Source: Breznakia pachnodae
GTDB lineage: Bacteria > Bacillota_I > Bacilli_A > Erysipelotrichales > Erysipelotrichaceae
DNA length: 64,000 nt
Reading direction: 5' to 3'
Assembly: GCF_030814225.1 (NCBI RefSeq)
Contig: NZ_JAUSUR010000005.1
Coordinates: 124,001 to 188,000 of the forward strand
Shown here: piece after piece, positions 8,016 through 17,364 of the stretch
Numbering within the stretch: position 1 is the first letter of the stretch
Layout: every line of letters starts with the position of its first letter
Notes under the pieces: model-generated
Told to the model about the DNA's origin: nothing
Databases searched by the model: none
Seen by the model: only the letters and a program-made list of their open reading frames with translations
Position numbers and translations under genes: made by a program

Positions 8016-8055
8016 TTGCAACGTTTCGTTGCATATTGTATAGTTAAGATGCAAC
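8016..8055 (+). promoter_or_regulatory. Promoter with TGCAAC operator for the XRE regulator
   Basis: -35-like TTGCAA (8016-8021), 17-bp spacer, -10 TATAGT (8039-8044). A perfect palindrome TGCAACG-TTT-CGTTGCA (8017-8033) fills the -35 and spacer, and a third TGCAAC copy lies at 8050-8055 just after the -10. The layout suits autorepression by the downstream helix-turn-helix protein. Confidence 0.7.
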
Positions 8056-8103
8056 AAATAAGTTACATAGATTCACTTTACCAAGACAAAAGGAGATGAT
8101 ACA

Positions 8104-8640
8104 GTGATGTTAGATATAGGAGCCAATATCAAGATGTTTAGAACTGCCAACAACCTGTCACAAGAGGACTTGGCTGACAAACTTCATGTTTCCAGACAGA
8201 CAATTTCGAAATGGGAACTCAATAAAAGTACACCAAATTTGGAATACCTTTTACAACTAAAAGGAATATTTGCAATCACGTTTGATCAACTGCTTGCAGA
8301 TACCATAATTAAGGAGAATTCTATGAAAAAAGCAATCTTATTTGTACACAACTATAGGACACAGGAAATTCCAGGTCATAATTACAAACCAGTGCTTGAC
8401 TATGCAACTGGAGACCTAATAGAAAACATTACGAAAGTATATCCAGAATATGATTGGAGACCAGCAAAAAGAACAGAAATAAATGATATATTGCAAAATG
8501 AAGAAATTGATTTTGTTTTGATTACTCCAGTTATGAAATCATATCTTAGTGATGTGAAGGAAATCTATTCTGGTGAAGTCAGAGTAATGAGATCAGATGA
8601 ATATGGCAAAATTACGAAACCACCGTTTGGTAAAATTTAA
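8104..8640 (+). CDS. XRE-family regulator with a C-terminal alpha/beta domain
   Basis: 178 residues; AAAAGGAG lies 8 nt before a GTG at 8104 (an ATG follows at 8107). Residues about 5-65 are a classic XRE/Cro helix-turn-helix ('NNLSQEDLADKLHVSRQTIS', 'KWELNKSTPNLEYLLQL'). From about residue 74 a separate domain begins (MKKAILFVHNYRTQEIPG...) with alternating strands and helices, resembling a small Rossmann-like effector or phosphotransfer-type domain; I do not recognise the family. It is transcribed alone, with a tri-partite TGCAAC operator overlapping its promoter, and ends in a shared bidirectional terminator. Confidence 0.8.
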   Translation: MMLDIGANIKMFRTANNLSQEDLADKLHVSRQTISKWELNKSTPNLEYLLQLKGIFAITFDQLLADTIIKENSMKKAILFVHNYRTQEIPGHNYKPVLDYATGDLIENITKVYPEYDWRPAKRTEINDILQNEEIDFVLITPVMKSYLSDVKEIYSGEVRVMRSDEYGKITKPPFGKI

Positions 8641-8673
8641 TTCAATTAATTATATGTAAATATTTACACAGTA

Positions 8674-8697
8674 ATGCCCACTTTTTGAAGTGGGCAT
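8674..8697. terminator. Bidirectional terminator between convergent genes
   Basis: 10-bp perfect stem (8674-8683 with 8688-8697, loop TTTG) between the XRE gene stop and the convergent stop at 8698. Confidence 0.85.
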
Positions 8698-9237
8698 TTA
8701 TTTATTATAGGTTTCTTTTATCACCTTTCCTTTGATATCTAATAACACTTCAAGACCATCCCAACATCTAACCTCTACTTTATCATCTATGATTCTAAAA
8801 CACTCTGTTCCATCAGCTCTTACAAATATGTCACTTCCACTAAATGACCACTCTATTTTAAAATCGTTAGATAGCTTAATAATTTCTAATTCGCCATGGA
8901 TTATATAACCTTCATCATACTCATATATAGCAAAGAAACATCCATGATTTTTAAAATCATCAATCGCGGTCATCTCATATGTATTTAAATCCAGTATCAC
9001 TATATAACCATCTAAAAGTATGATTAATTCACTTTCATGCAATATACAACTGCATGGAGCACTCATATGAGCTACAAGAATCATATTTGATTTATTGATA
9101 AATATATTCCAAATTTTTGAGAATTCACTATCAATCAATTTCATATAATCAAATATCTTATCATATTTGAAAGTAGTTAATTCAAGTTTCGTAATCTCAG
9201 TAATTTCAACTTCGTAAACACTATTATATAATATCAT
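8698..9237 (-). CDS. Unknown cytoplasmic beta-rich protein
   Basis: 179 residues. The ribosome site is weak (GGTGAG 3 nt before the ATG). No signal or membrane segment. The chain is a run of short strands with WD/propeller-like pieces such as 'IIKLSNDFKIEWSFSGSDIF' and 'LEVLLDIKGKVIKE', seen in small hypothetical proteins of Bacilli, but no named domain is recognised. The gene lies 43 bp after the upstream membrane-protein gene and may be cotranscribed with it. It could be an immunity-like or accessory protein; no function is assigned. Confidence 0.65.
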   Translation of the reverse strand: MILYNSVYEVEITEITKLELTTFKYDKIFDYMKLIDSEFSKIWNIFINKSNMILVAHMSAPCSCILHESELIILLDGYIVILDLNTYEMTAIDDFKNHGCFFAIYEYDEGYIIHGELEIIKLSNDFKIEWSFSGSDIFVRADGTECFRIIDDKVEVRCWDGLEVLLDIKGKVIKETYNK

Positions 9238-9279
9238 TAACTCACCATTTATTTATCTTTCTTTTTTCACACATAGTAA

Positions 9280-10224
9280 TTAACTTCGAATTATTCTAGG
9301 GTATTTCTGTAACACTTCATTCAAGTCATTTTCAAATTCATCAACTACATTGCATATTTTTTTGTAATAGATACAAAATAACTCTAGATAGTCTATCTCT
9401 TTATCTCTCATAACAGAAATACTATATACCTCATTTTGTCTCACAATTACCCTGCTAAGAGTACTAATTTCATATTTACTATTATTTGAATAAAAATACT
9501 TTTCATTAAATATAAAATAATTAAACAAAACTTTATTCTCTAGAAATATGTATGTAAAAATTCTATAAACAAATAAATATAAAAATAATATTATATAGAG
9601 AGAAGCTGAAATAATGTTTCCGTATTCTATATATTTATGGAACATATCAAATGCTCCAAATAAAAATATAAATATGCATGCTTTTACCATCAACATTACA
9701 ATGCCACCACTACTAATCCCAATATGATTACTTTCGTAATCACAAAGACCTTTTCCCATCATATAAGGAGTTAAAAATATCAATATAAAACTTTCAATAT
9801 TCTTTTTAAAGGCATTAGGACATTTTAATGCAAAAAATTCACCATTATCGTCAACAATACATAAATAATTTACCAATCCTACTTTACGGTAAAAAAAGTA
9901 ACATTTTTCAATTTCAAATTTTATAGGTTTATTAAATCTACTATAATATAAATATTTGTTATCAGTTTGCAAACGGAAAAATTTAGTTTTCATTACGAAT
10001 GGAATAATTATAAATGTACTTACTACAATTGAACTTATAACAATAAAATCATTATCAGTATCTGATATTATATCTGGAAATAAATCATTTCCTTTTACCA
10101 AGAAAACACCTGCAACCAATACAGCAGTTAAAGATAATTTTATAATAACCAGAATAATATCACTATATCTTTCAGGACTATTTTCATCACCAATATTTAT
10201 TCCGCTAAAATCAAAAAAATCCAT
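9280..10224 (-). CDS. Unknown multi-pass membrane protein
   Basis: 314 residues from ATG 10224, set by GGAGGGAG 5 nt upstream; the longer frame to 10269 lacks a ribosome site. Membrane helices at about 25-45, 60-80, 175-200 and 205-230. Between the pairs is a soluble stretch ('FFRLQTDNKYLYYSRFNKPI') resembling a PH-like fold, and a second soluble stretch ends the protein. This two-halves layout (two TMs plus a PH-like domain, repeated) is seen in YcxB-like proteins, but identity is not certain. Codon use is even more AT-rich than in neighbouring genes. Function unknown. Confidence 0.65.
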   Translation of the reverse strand: MDFFDFSGINIGDENSPERYSDIILVIIKLSLTAVLVAGVFLVKGNDLFPDIISDTDNDFIVISSIVVSTFIIIPFVMKTKFFRLQTDNKYLYYSRFNKPIKFEIEKCYFFYRKVGLVNYLCIVDDNGEFFALKCPNAFKKNIESFILIFLTPYMMGKGLCDYESNHIGISSGGIVMLMVKACIFIFLFGAFDMFHKYIEYGNIISASLYIILFLYLFVYRIFTYIFLENKVLFNYFIFNEKYFYSNNSKYEISTLSRVIVRQNEVYSISVMRDKEIDYLELFCIYYKKICNVVDEFENDLNEVLQKYPRIIRS

Positions 10225-10294
10225 GTATTCTCCCTCCAAACAACTAACATTCAAATTATAACAAAACAAAAGAAATAATTATACATCTACAAAA

Positions 10295-10339
10295 AAGGCA
10301 TATAGATTTAGTCGTAAAACTACACATCTATATTGCCTT
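10295..10339 (-). terminator. Long hairpin terminator downstream of the surface-protein gene
   Basis: Long imperfect stem (10295-10307 with 10326-10339, one bulged base, plus an inner TAGT/ACTA pair), followed on the minus strand by TTTTTTG. It lies about 95 bp past the stop at 10434. Nothing else is seen in the 10340-10433 stretch. Confidence 0.75.
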
Positions 10340-10433
10340 ATCTCAGCATGCACAAAGGGTTATAATATTGTATATTGAAGGGCGGGTAATACACAACTAT
10401 ATAGGCGTTTTTTGACCTTTATGCATATTTATA

Positions 10434-12302
10434 TTATTCTTTAATTCTTCTAGTTCTACCAATTAATACTATCAAACCAGTTGAAAGTATTACTAATAAA
10501 CCATAAGGTATAGTCGTTGTAGTATCAAAGGTATTCACTCCATTTGATACATCAGTAACTTCTGTGTTTGGAACCACACTTGGCTTTACACTAGGAACTG
10601 AAGGAGTTCCAGGTTTTGAAGGACTAACTGGATTTACTGGGTCAATTGGATCTACTGGTTTTGTAGGATCTGTCGGTTTAACTGAATGATCCTTTTTTTT
10701 CTTTACTGTTATGGTAGCTACTGCTACTTTTGTAGGATCACTTATTGAAGTTGCTTTTATTGTTATTACTGAATTTACTATTTCATCTTTACCAACTACA
10801 AGTGTTGCTTGTGATGTTGACTTTGTTAGAGGAGTAATTGCTGTATCTTTTGATTTTGCATCCTCAATACTCCATATTACTCCAGCATTTGCTGTATCAT
10901 TTTCGAGTGTTGCTGTAAAACTTGCACTTGCTCCCTGAATAACTTCAGTTTGATTCGGATTTATAGATATAGTAATTTCAGGAACAGCAGTAACTATTAC
11001 ATCGATGTCATTTAGTTTTATCCCGTTGACTTTCGCATAATATTTATAGTCTCCTGCTTCATCCATAGTCTGTGTAAGTGATGTTCCTGTTTCTCCATCA
11101 ATTAATACATCATCCTTGTACCATTCAATTACAAGTGGAATACTAAAATCACAAGGTACTGTAGCTAAAGTTGAATCAGCGTCAACATATTCACTTGTCT
11201 CACCATTATACTGTTTGATCACTTTATATACAGTATCAAGATCTGTAAGTTTAAATTCTACTGTATCATTTTCATTAATATCATTAGTTAATAAAGTGTC
11301 TGTTGTATAATTTGCAACTATTTTTGCCGCATAAATATCAGTTACTGTATCTGTAGTCTGAGTTAATACATCAGGTGATGCTGGGTCTAGAAATAAGTCT
11401 ATAGCATTCTCATCATCTAAAAATATTGATTTTATTTCACTATATCGAAATGGATATTTTCCAATATGCTGAACATTTTTAGGTATCCTTATACTTTCTA
11501 TAGGATGACATGCAAATGCACTATCCCCGATATATTCCAAACTTTCTGGAAGAGTAACTTCTGTTATTGAGCCACCAAACATACCATTAAACGCACTGTT
11601 ATTAATATGAGTTACACCTTCTTCTATTGTAAGATTTTTTAAATATGCACTTCTAGCCATTAAACCAGCAGGTATCTCTTTCATATATGAAGGTATTACT
11701 AATGTTTCTACTGCACTGTAATCAAACACATTGCTTTTTGCATTTTGTGCAAACCCTTCACTGAACGTTATACTTGTTAACTCCTGATTTAATCCAAACG
11801 CTCCATTTCCAATTGAACCTATGTTTTCCGGAAATGTAATTTCTGTTAATTTATTACTTAGAAATGCATAATCTCCTATTGTTATTCCATTATTTGGAAG
11901 CACAAGAGAAGTAATTTCGTTTCCATTAAATGCATATTCACCAATATGTGTTACTGTATCTGGTATTACAACTTCTCCAATCATTCTACTTTGATAATAT
12001 CCATTCCAGCTTGGTGCAAATGCTTTATCCGCTATTGAAACTACTGTATATGTAACACCATTATAATCAACCGTTTCTGGAAGATTAAGCACATATTTTT
12101 GAACAGGTACATAAGCTTGTTCAAATTTCACAACTTCAACTGTACCTGTTGCACCTTCTTCACTCAGCACTCGATAAGAAACCAGATCACTTGCTACATA
12201 AAATGTTTGATTTACATATCCTTGAACTTTTGTACTGCTTATTTGAATAACACTAATAAAAATAAAGCTAACTATTATAAATATTTTTCCAATCTTTTTC
12301 AT
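10434..12302 (-). CDS. BspA-like leucine-rich-repeat surface protein
   Basis: 622 residues. Signal peptide (about 1-28), then BspA-type LRR_5 repeats (about 90-290; 'VVIPDTVTHIGEYAFNGNEI', 'TLPESLEYIGDSAFACHPI'). These are followed by an Ig-like module (about 340-425), a BIG2-like module (about 430-525), a proline/lysine linker ('TDPTKPVDPIDPVNPVSPSK') and a C-terminal helix ending in RTRRIKE. The tail looks like a sortase signal, but the pentapeptide is absent: 'GVNTFDTTTTIPYG' stands where LPXTG or V.TGD would be. Such proteins bind host or microbial surfaces. It lies 24 bp after a membrane-anchored sigma-factor gene in the same operon, suggesting control by that sigma. Confidence 0.9.
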   Translation of the reverse strand: MKKIGKIFIIVSFIFISVIQISSTKVQGYVNQTFYVASDLVSYRVLSEEGATGTVEVVKFEQAYVPVQKYVLNLPETVDYNGVTYTVVSIADKAFAPSWNGYYQSRMIGEVVIPDTVTHIGEYAFNGNEITSLVLPNNGITIGDYAFLSNKLTEITFPENIGSIGNGAFGLNQELTSITFSEGFAQNAKSNVFDYSAVETLVIPSYMKEIPAGLMARSAYLKNLTIEEGVTHINNSAFNGMFGGSITEVTLPESLEYIGDSAFACHPIESIRIPKNVQHIGKYPFRYSEIKSIFLDDENAIDLFLDPASPDVLTQTTDTVTDIYAAKIVANYTTDTLLTNDINENDTVEFKLTDLDTVYKVIKQYNGETSEYVDADSTLATVPCDFSIPLVIEWYKDDVLIDGETGTSLTQTMDEAGDYKYYAKVNGIKLNDIDVIVTAVPEITISINPNQTEVIQGASASFTATLENDTANAGVIWSIEDAKSKDTAITPLTKSTSQATLVVGKDEIVNSVITIKATSISDPTKVAVATITVKKKKDHSVKPTDPTKPVDPIDPVNPVSPSKPGTPSVPSVKPSVVPNTEVTDVSNGVNTFDTTTTIPYGLLVILSTGLIVLIGRTRRIKE

Positions 12303-12326
12303 TATCTTCTCCCTCTGCAGTAAATA

Positions 12327-13709
12327 CTACTGTTTATTTATTTCTTCAATTTCACTAAAATTCATCGTATATCTAACTGTTCTTGAATCCTTATCGGTCA
12401 ACACAATAAAACATTCTCCTGAAAATTTGCCATCAACTATAAAACTATCTTTGATTGGATATTCTTTTCCATTATGTTCTAAATAAGAATTCTCAAAATC
12501 TATTTTAGATTTTTCGTCCTTAATATCAAGTTGCAGGTATTTTTCATGATTGTAAACCTCAACTAATTCTGGTGCATAAGCATCAATATTATTGATATTA
12601 ACTTCTAGTTTTTCACTTTTCACATACACAATGTAGTTACCGTTTTCTATTACCTGAAATACAATTTGGTTGTTCTTTAGATCAAACATCACTTCATCAT
12701 CTTTACTCAATATTTTCACTTCATCCCTATCAATATCTTTTTTAAGCTCAATACGAACCTTGACACTGCCTCTTGTTAAGTTTGTATCACGTGTGACTGT
12801 TGATATCAGCTGATAACCTTTTGGTTTTGTATTTATACTCTTCGTATCTTCTCTTGGTGATTGAGTTTCGTTTAATCCACATACATTAAAATCATCTTCT
12901 ATCGTACCCGTACTATTTGTATCTGAAGTCAGAAATAACGTAGCAGCGCTTACACACACGACACCACTTAGTACTACAACTGTAAGTTTTGGTAATAATG
13001 TTGTGAATTTGCTGAACCATGAAAGTCTAAATAAACTTTTATGATAACTTAAGTCTACATATCTACATGTTGTCTCTCGTTGCTCATAAAGAATGAGTGC
13101 CAAAATTGATAATAAAGGAACACTGTATAGTTTGACCTTGTTGTTTTCCTGATATTCACTCAACTGCATTTCTAGATTTTTTCTTCCTTTATGCAAACGA
13201 CCTTTGATTGTTCCTGAAGAGCAATCTAAGATATCTGCTATTTCATCTATTTTCAACTCCTCAAGATAAAACAGAATAATCGTTTCTCTTTGCTTTCTTG
13301 GTAATTCATTAATAATATCTGAAATGATTTGCTTAGTTTCACTTAAGTCATATGCTTCTTTAGGAAGATACTCTCTTCTGGATTCTGTAAATCTTGATTC
13401 AAATCCATCATCAAAATCTTCATTAATCGAAAACTCTAAATCTTTCTTTTTATTTAGATATCCATAACAACAGTTGGTTACTAGTCGATACATCCAGGAA
13501 TTAAAGTATTCTGGACTTTTCAGTGTATGGATTTTCTTATAGATTAAAATCATTGATTCCTGCATTACATCCTCAGCCTCAGAACCATTTTTTAATATTG
13601 TAAAACACCAGTAATATACTTTTTTAACTATACGAGAATATAGTAATTCAAATTGTTTTGAGTCTTTTTGAACCTCTTCTACAATTTGGGTAAGCCCCTT
13701 GTCTTTCAT
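12327..13709 (-). CDS. ECF sigma factor fused to a membrane helix and an extracytoplasmic domain
   Basis: 460 residues; GAAGGAGG precedes ATG 13709. Region 2 of a sigma-70/ECF factor lies at about 20-90 ('EDVMQESMILIYKKI', 'SWMYRLVTNCCYGYL') and region 4 at about 130-185 ('LPRKQRETIILFYLEE', 'CSSGTIKGRLHKGRKNL'). A membrane helix follows at about 240-262, then about 195 residues outside the cell, beta-rich ('RGSVKVRIELKKD'). Normal ECF factors end near residue 190; here what could be a sensor or anti-sigma module is fused in cis. It is cotranscribed with the BspA-like protein. Domain boundaries are clear; whether the sigma is released by proteolysis is inference. Confidence 0.85.
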   Translation of the reverse strand: MKDKGLTQIVEEVQKDSKQFELLYSRIVKKVYYWCFTILKNGSEAEDVMQESMILIYKKIHTLKSPEYFNSWMYRLVTNCCYGYLNKKKDLEFSINEDFDDGFESRFTESRREYLPKEAYDLSETKQIISDIINELPRKQRETIILFYLEELKIDEIADILDCSSGTIKGRLHKGRKNLEMQLSEYQENNKVKLYSVPLLSILALILYEQRETTCRYVDLSYHKSLFRLSWFSKFTTLLPKLTVVVLSGVVCVSAATLFLTSDTNSTGTIEDDFNVCGLNETQSPREDTKSINTKPKGYQLISTVTRDTNLTRGSVKVRIELKKDIDRDEVKILSKDDEVMFDLKNNQIVFQVIENGNYIVYVKSEKLEVNINNIDAYAPELVEVYNHEKYLQLDIKDEKSKIDFENSYLEHNGKEYPIKDSFIVDGKFSGECFIVLTDKDSRTVRYTMNFSEIEEINKQ

Positions 13710-13791
13710 CTTATTCGCCCTCCTTCAGTTTACTAATCCACTTACCCTTATTAAGTAGATAAGTTATTGATCAAAAAAGTTATCTTTTTTA

Positions 13792-13815
13792 CAAAAGAAA
13801 AATCAGGTTCCCTGA
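13792..13815 (-). terminator. Small hairpin with U-tract between ileS and the sigma gene
   Basis: 5-bp stem (13803-13807 with 13811-13815, loop TTC) followed on the minus strand by TTTTTCTTTTG. It may back up the ileS terminator or sit in the sigma operon leader. Nothing else is evident in 13710-13910. Confidence 0.4.
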
Positions 13816-13914
13816 AACCCAAAATTTCTTTTCCTAAAATATATCGTTATTTACCAATCCCTATCTCTTTATTAGTCGTATTATATTTGAAAATCGTTCA
13901 CTATTCCAGAAGAA

Positions 13915-13933
13915 AAAGACCAAATTGGTCTTT
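13915..13933 (-). terminator. Rho-independent terminator of ileS
   Basis: Stem AAAGACC/GGTCTTT (extendable to 9 bp) followed on the minus strand by TTCTTCTGG, 13 bp past the ileS stop. Confidence 0.8.
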
Positions 13934-13945
13934 CCCTTCCTTGTT

Positions 13946-16900
13946 TTATTTATTTCGATACAAATTAACCAATAATTCAACTCCATTAATATTAAGTGAG
14001 ATAAAACTAGTTTCTTCTTTTACTTCTAAACTTGTTGCTAATACAGCACTCATAATTGTTTCTTTATTATTTAGAATTGTTGAAATCAAGTTATTATTTG
14101 CATTCACTGCTATTTGGATTGTATCCATAACTTCAAATCCATTCTCTTTTCTTAAATTCTGGATTTTACTAATCACTTCCCTAACTGTACCTTCTTCAAC
14201 AAGTTCATCACTTAGATATGTGTATAATGCAATTGTAATTCCATTGCTATCAGTTACAACAAAATCAGATTTTGCTACTGATTCGATAATCAGATCATCT
14301 TTTGTGAACTCATAACTAGTGTCTTCACTTTGAATTGTCACTTTTCCATTACTATCTAACCCTTCCATAAACTGATTACCATCAACACTTTGAAGTAGTT
14401 CCTTTACTTTGCCTATATCCTTTCCATATTTTGGACCTAATGTTTTTAGTAGTGGTTTAAACTGATACGTCATAAACTTACTTGTATTATTCGTAAATAC
14501 TACCTCTTTTACATTTAACTCATCTTTAATTATATTCAATTCATCATTTGTCAGTTGGTTTGCAGTTTTAATGTATAGTATTTGTAATGGCTGTCTATTC
14601 TTTAAATTTGAAGTATTTCGTAAACTTCTTCCCAGAACTACTACTTCTTGAACCAGTTTCATTCGCTCTTCTAAACTAGTATCAATCCATTTCGTATTTG
14701 CTATAGGATAGCCACATAAATGAATACTTTCATGCGTATCTTTATCAAAAGAAGCAACTAAGTTCTGATAGATTTCTTCACTCATATATGGAATCATTGG
14801 TGCTGCCAGTTTCGCAAAAGTTACCAATACTGTATATAACGTCATATAAGCATTTACTTTATCCTCTGACATATCTTTGCCCCAGTAACGCTCTCTACCT
14901 CTACGTACATACCAGTTACTTAATTCATCTACAAATGTTTCCATCAATCGTGCTGCTTCCATAATCTTGTATTCATTTAGATACGCATCTACATCTTTCA
15001 CAACAGAATTAAGTCTTGATAATACCCATTTATCCATAATTGACAGTTTGTCATAATCTAATTTATATTCTGTCGGATTGAATTTATCAATATCTGCATA
15101 TAATACAAAAAATGAATAAGTATTCCAAAGTGTTCCTAAGAACTTTCTTTGAATCTCTACTACAGTATTCTTATTAAAACGATTTGGTAACCAAGGTGCA
15201 CTATTAACATAAAAGTACCAACGTACTGCATCTGCACCATATTCTTCTAGTATCTCAAATGGATCAACTGAGTTCCCTTTTGATTTGCTCATCTTCTGGC
15301 CATTTTCATCTTGAATATGTCCAAGTACCAACACATTCTTATAAGCAGATTTGTCAAATAGGATTGTTGAAATCGCTAGCAGTGAATAAAACCAGCCTCG
15401 AGTCTGATCAATTGCTTCACTAATAAAATCAGCAGGAAAATTTTCATCAAATAACTCTTTATTCTCAAATGGATAATGCCACTGTGCAAACGGCATTGCA
15501 CCAGAATCAAACCAACAGTCAATCACTTCTTCTACTCGATGCATTATTGAATTACATTTCTCACAAGGTATAGTTACCTCATCAATAAATGGTCGATGTA
15601 GTTCAATATCTTTAGGACAATTATCTGATAGTTCCTTCAGTTCTTGGATTGAACCAATTACATGTTGATGACCGCAAGAACACTCCCATACATTTAATGG
15701 AGTTCCCCAATAACGGTTTCTACTCAATCCCCAATCTTGGACATTTGCTAACCAATCCGCAAATCGTTTTTCTCCAATACTCTCTGGTAACCAGTTAACT
15801 GTTTTATTATTCTTAATTAAATCATCACGTACTTTCGTCATTTCTATAAACCAGGTTTCATTTGCGTAATAAATAAGTGGAGTATCACAGCGCCAACAGT
15901 GAGGATAGCTATGTTCAAGTTCTACTGTTCCAAATAATAAATTACGCTTGTTTAAATCCTCTAATATAAGTTTATCTGCATCTTTACAGAACATATTTTC
16001 CCAAGGATAGTTCCCTGTCATTTCACCCTTCTCATTTACTAATTGAACAAATGGTAAGTCATAGATTCTTCCTACCTTAGAATCATCATCACCAAAAGCT
16101 GGTGCTATGTGGACAATTCCTGTACCAGCATCTAACGTTACATAATCTGCACATGTTACAAAGTATGCTTTCTTAGTTAAATTTTCTTGTTCATACAAAG
16201 GAATGTATTCTTTGTATTCCAGTTCTTTTCCTTCAAATCTATCATGTACTTTATATGGTACACCTAATACTTCGTCTAAGAGTGCTTCTGCCAGATAATA
16301 CATATTTCCATCAACTTCTACTTTCATGTATGTCTGGTGTGGATTTACAGCCAGAGCCACATTACTAGGTAGCGTCCAAGGTGTTGTTGTCCATGCCAGA
16401 AAGTATGCATCTTCACCTTTCACTTTGAATCTCACATATGCACTTGTATCTTTCACATCTTTATATCCCTGTGATACTTCATGAGTAGATAATGATGTTC
16501 CACATCTTGGGCAGTATGGCACTACCTTATGTCCTTTATATAACAACCCTTTCTTAGCAATTTCTTTTAATGCCCACCACTCGGATTCAATAAATTCATT
16601 ATGATAAGTAACATATGGATTATCCATATCTGCCCAGAATCCAACCAGCTGCGAGAAGTCTTCCCACATTTCCTTATATTTCCATACATTCTCTTTACAC
16701 TTTTCAACAAACGCTTCTACTCCATATTCTTCAATCTGTTCTTTACCTTCTAACCCAAGAAGTTTCTCGACTTCTAACTCTACTGGTAAACCATGAGTAT
16801 CCCAACCAGCCTTTCTTAACACCTTCTTTCCCTTCATTGTCTGATAACGCGGAACTAAATCCTTGATTACTCTTGTAAGAACATGGCCAATGTGTGGGGT

Positions 16901-17056
16901 TCCATTTGCTGTTGGTGGTCCATCATAAAAAGTAAAGATTGGTTTTCCATTACGATTATCAATACTCTTTTGAAAGATGTTCTCATTCTTCCATAACTTT
17001 CCTACTTCTCTTTCTCTCTCTACAAAATTCAAATTGTTTTCTACTTTCTTGTACAT
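13946..17056 (-). CDS. ileS: Isoleucyl-tRNA synthetase, long (type 2-like) form
   Basis: 1036 residues; a TAAGGAGG site precedes ATG 17056. Class I synthetase with the HIGH motif in 'GTPHIGHVL' and KMSKS in 'KMSKSKGNS'. CP1 editing-domain pieces are present ('GWDTHGLPVE', 'WTTTPWTLPSN'). Cysteine pairs 'CPRCG' and 'CEKC' suggest zinc sites. It attaches isoleucine to tRNA-Ile and edits valine. The length (typical bacterial IleS about 920-940) and the C-terminal extension resemble the eukaryote-like IleS2 class, which is often less sensitive to mupirocin; this class call is inference. Expression is governed by the T-box leader directly upstream. Confidence 0.95.
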   Translation of the reverse strand: MYKKVENNLNFVEREREVGKLWKNENIFQKSIDNRNGKPIFTFYDGPPTANGTPHIGHVLTRVIKDLVPRYQTMKGKKVLRKAGWDTHGLPVELEVEKLLGLEGKEQIEEYGVEAFVEKCKENVWKYKEMWEDFSQLVGFWADMDNPYVTYHNEFIESEWWALKEIAKKGLLYKGHKVVPYCPRCGTSLSTHEVSQGYKDVKDTSAYVRFKVKGEDAYFLAWTTTPWTLPSNVALAVNPHQTYMKVEVDGNMYYLAEALLDEVLGVPYKVHDRFEGKELEYKEYIPLYEQENLTKKAYFVTCADYVTLDAGTGIVHIAPAFGDDDSKVGRIYDLPFVQLVNEKGEMTGNYPWENMFCKDADKLILEDLNKRNLLFGTVELEHSYPHCWRCDTPLIYYANETWFIEMTKVRDDLIKNNKTVNWLPESIGEKRFADWLANVQDWGLSRNRYWGTPLNVWECSCGHQHVIGSIQELKELSDNCPKDIELHRPFIDEVTIPCEKCNSIMHRVEEVIDCWFDSGAMPFAQWHYPFENKELFDENFPADFISEAIDQTRGWFYSLLAISTILFDKSAYKNVLVLGHIQDENGQKMSKSKGNSVDPFEILEEYGADAVRWYFYVNSAPWLPNRFNKNTVVEIQRKFLGTLWNTYSFFVLYADIDKFNPTEYKLDYDKLSIMDKWVLSRLNSVVKDVDAYLNEYKIMEAARLMETFVDELSNWYVRRGRERYWGKDMSEDKVNAYMTLYTVLVTFAKLAAPMIPYMSEEIYQNLVASFDKDTHESIHLCGYPIANTKWIDTSLEERMKLVQEVVVLGRSLRNTSNLKNRQPLQILYIKTANQLTNDELNIIKDELNVKEVVFTNNTSKFMTYQFKPLLKTLGPKYGKDIGKVKELLQSVDGNQFMEGLDSNGKVTIQSEDTSYEFTKDDLIIESVAKSDFVVTDSNGITIALYTYLSDELVEEGTVREVISKIQNLRKENGFEVMDTIQIAVNANNNLISTILNNKETIMSAVLATSLEVKEETSFISLNINGVELLVNLYRNK

Positions 17057-17124
17057 TGTAATTCCTCCTTATTTGAATTTACCAAAACGCTTACTTGAGG
17101 CATTAGGTTATCAAATAAATAAAA

Positions 17125-17360
17125 GACTTTCACCTGAAATCAGGATGAAAGCCTTGAACTATCATTGTACCACCTATTTCACATACCATCATATGCTATC
17201 CTTGTAACGGAGGACACCGGCAAAACTTACTCATATCTTTTCAGTCTGCAACTCAAGAGGGATGTTCATATAGATCTTACTTTTATCAGACTCTCACTAT
17301 CTCTGACTCGCTTTGAATTTTAGATGTATATTACTGTCTCTATCAACGCTATTTGGTTAC
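17125..17360 (-). promoter_or_regulatory. T-box riboswitch upstream of ileS (isoleucine specifier)
   Basis: The leader between the promoter and ileS has T-box landmarks. A Stem I distal segment 'GAGTCAGAGATAGTGAGAG' is present. A specifier-loop region 'GAACATCCCTCTTGAGTTG' contains a candidate ATC (Ile) codon. The T-box element AGGTGGTACAATGATAG spans about 17158-17174. A long terminator hairpin (17125-17153) is followed by TTTTATTT. Uncharged tRNA-Ile would pair with specifier and T-box, favour the antiterminator and allow ileS transcription. It accounts for most of the gene-free 17057-17403 stretch. Confidence 0.9.
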
Positions 17361-17364
17361 TCAT

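Noticed and set aside
13767-14315. 182-codon plus-strand frame opposite the end of ileS
   Set aside because: It lies antisense to ileS and its terminator, has no ribosome site and no recognisable motif.
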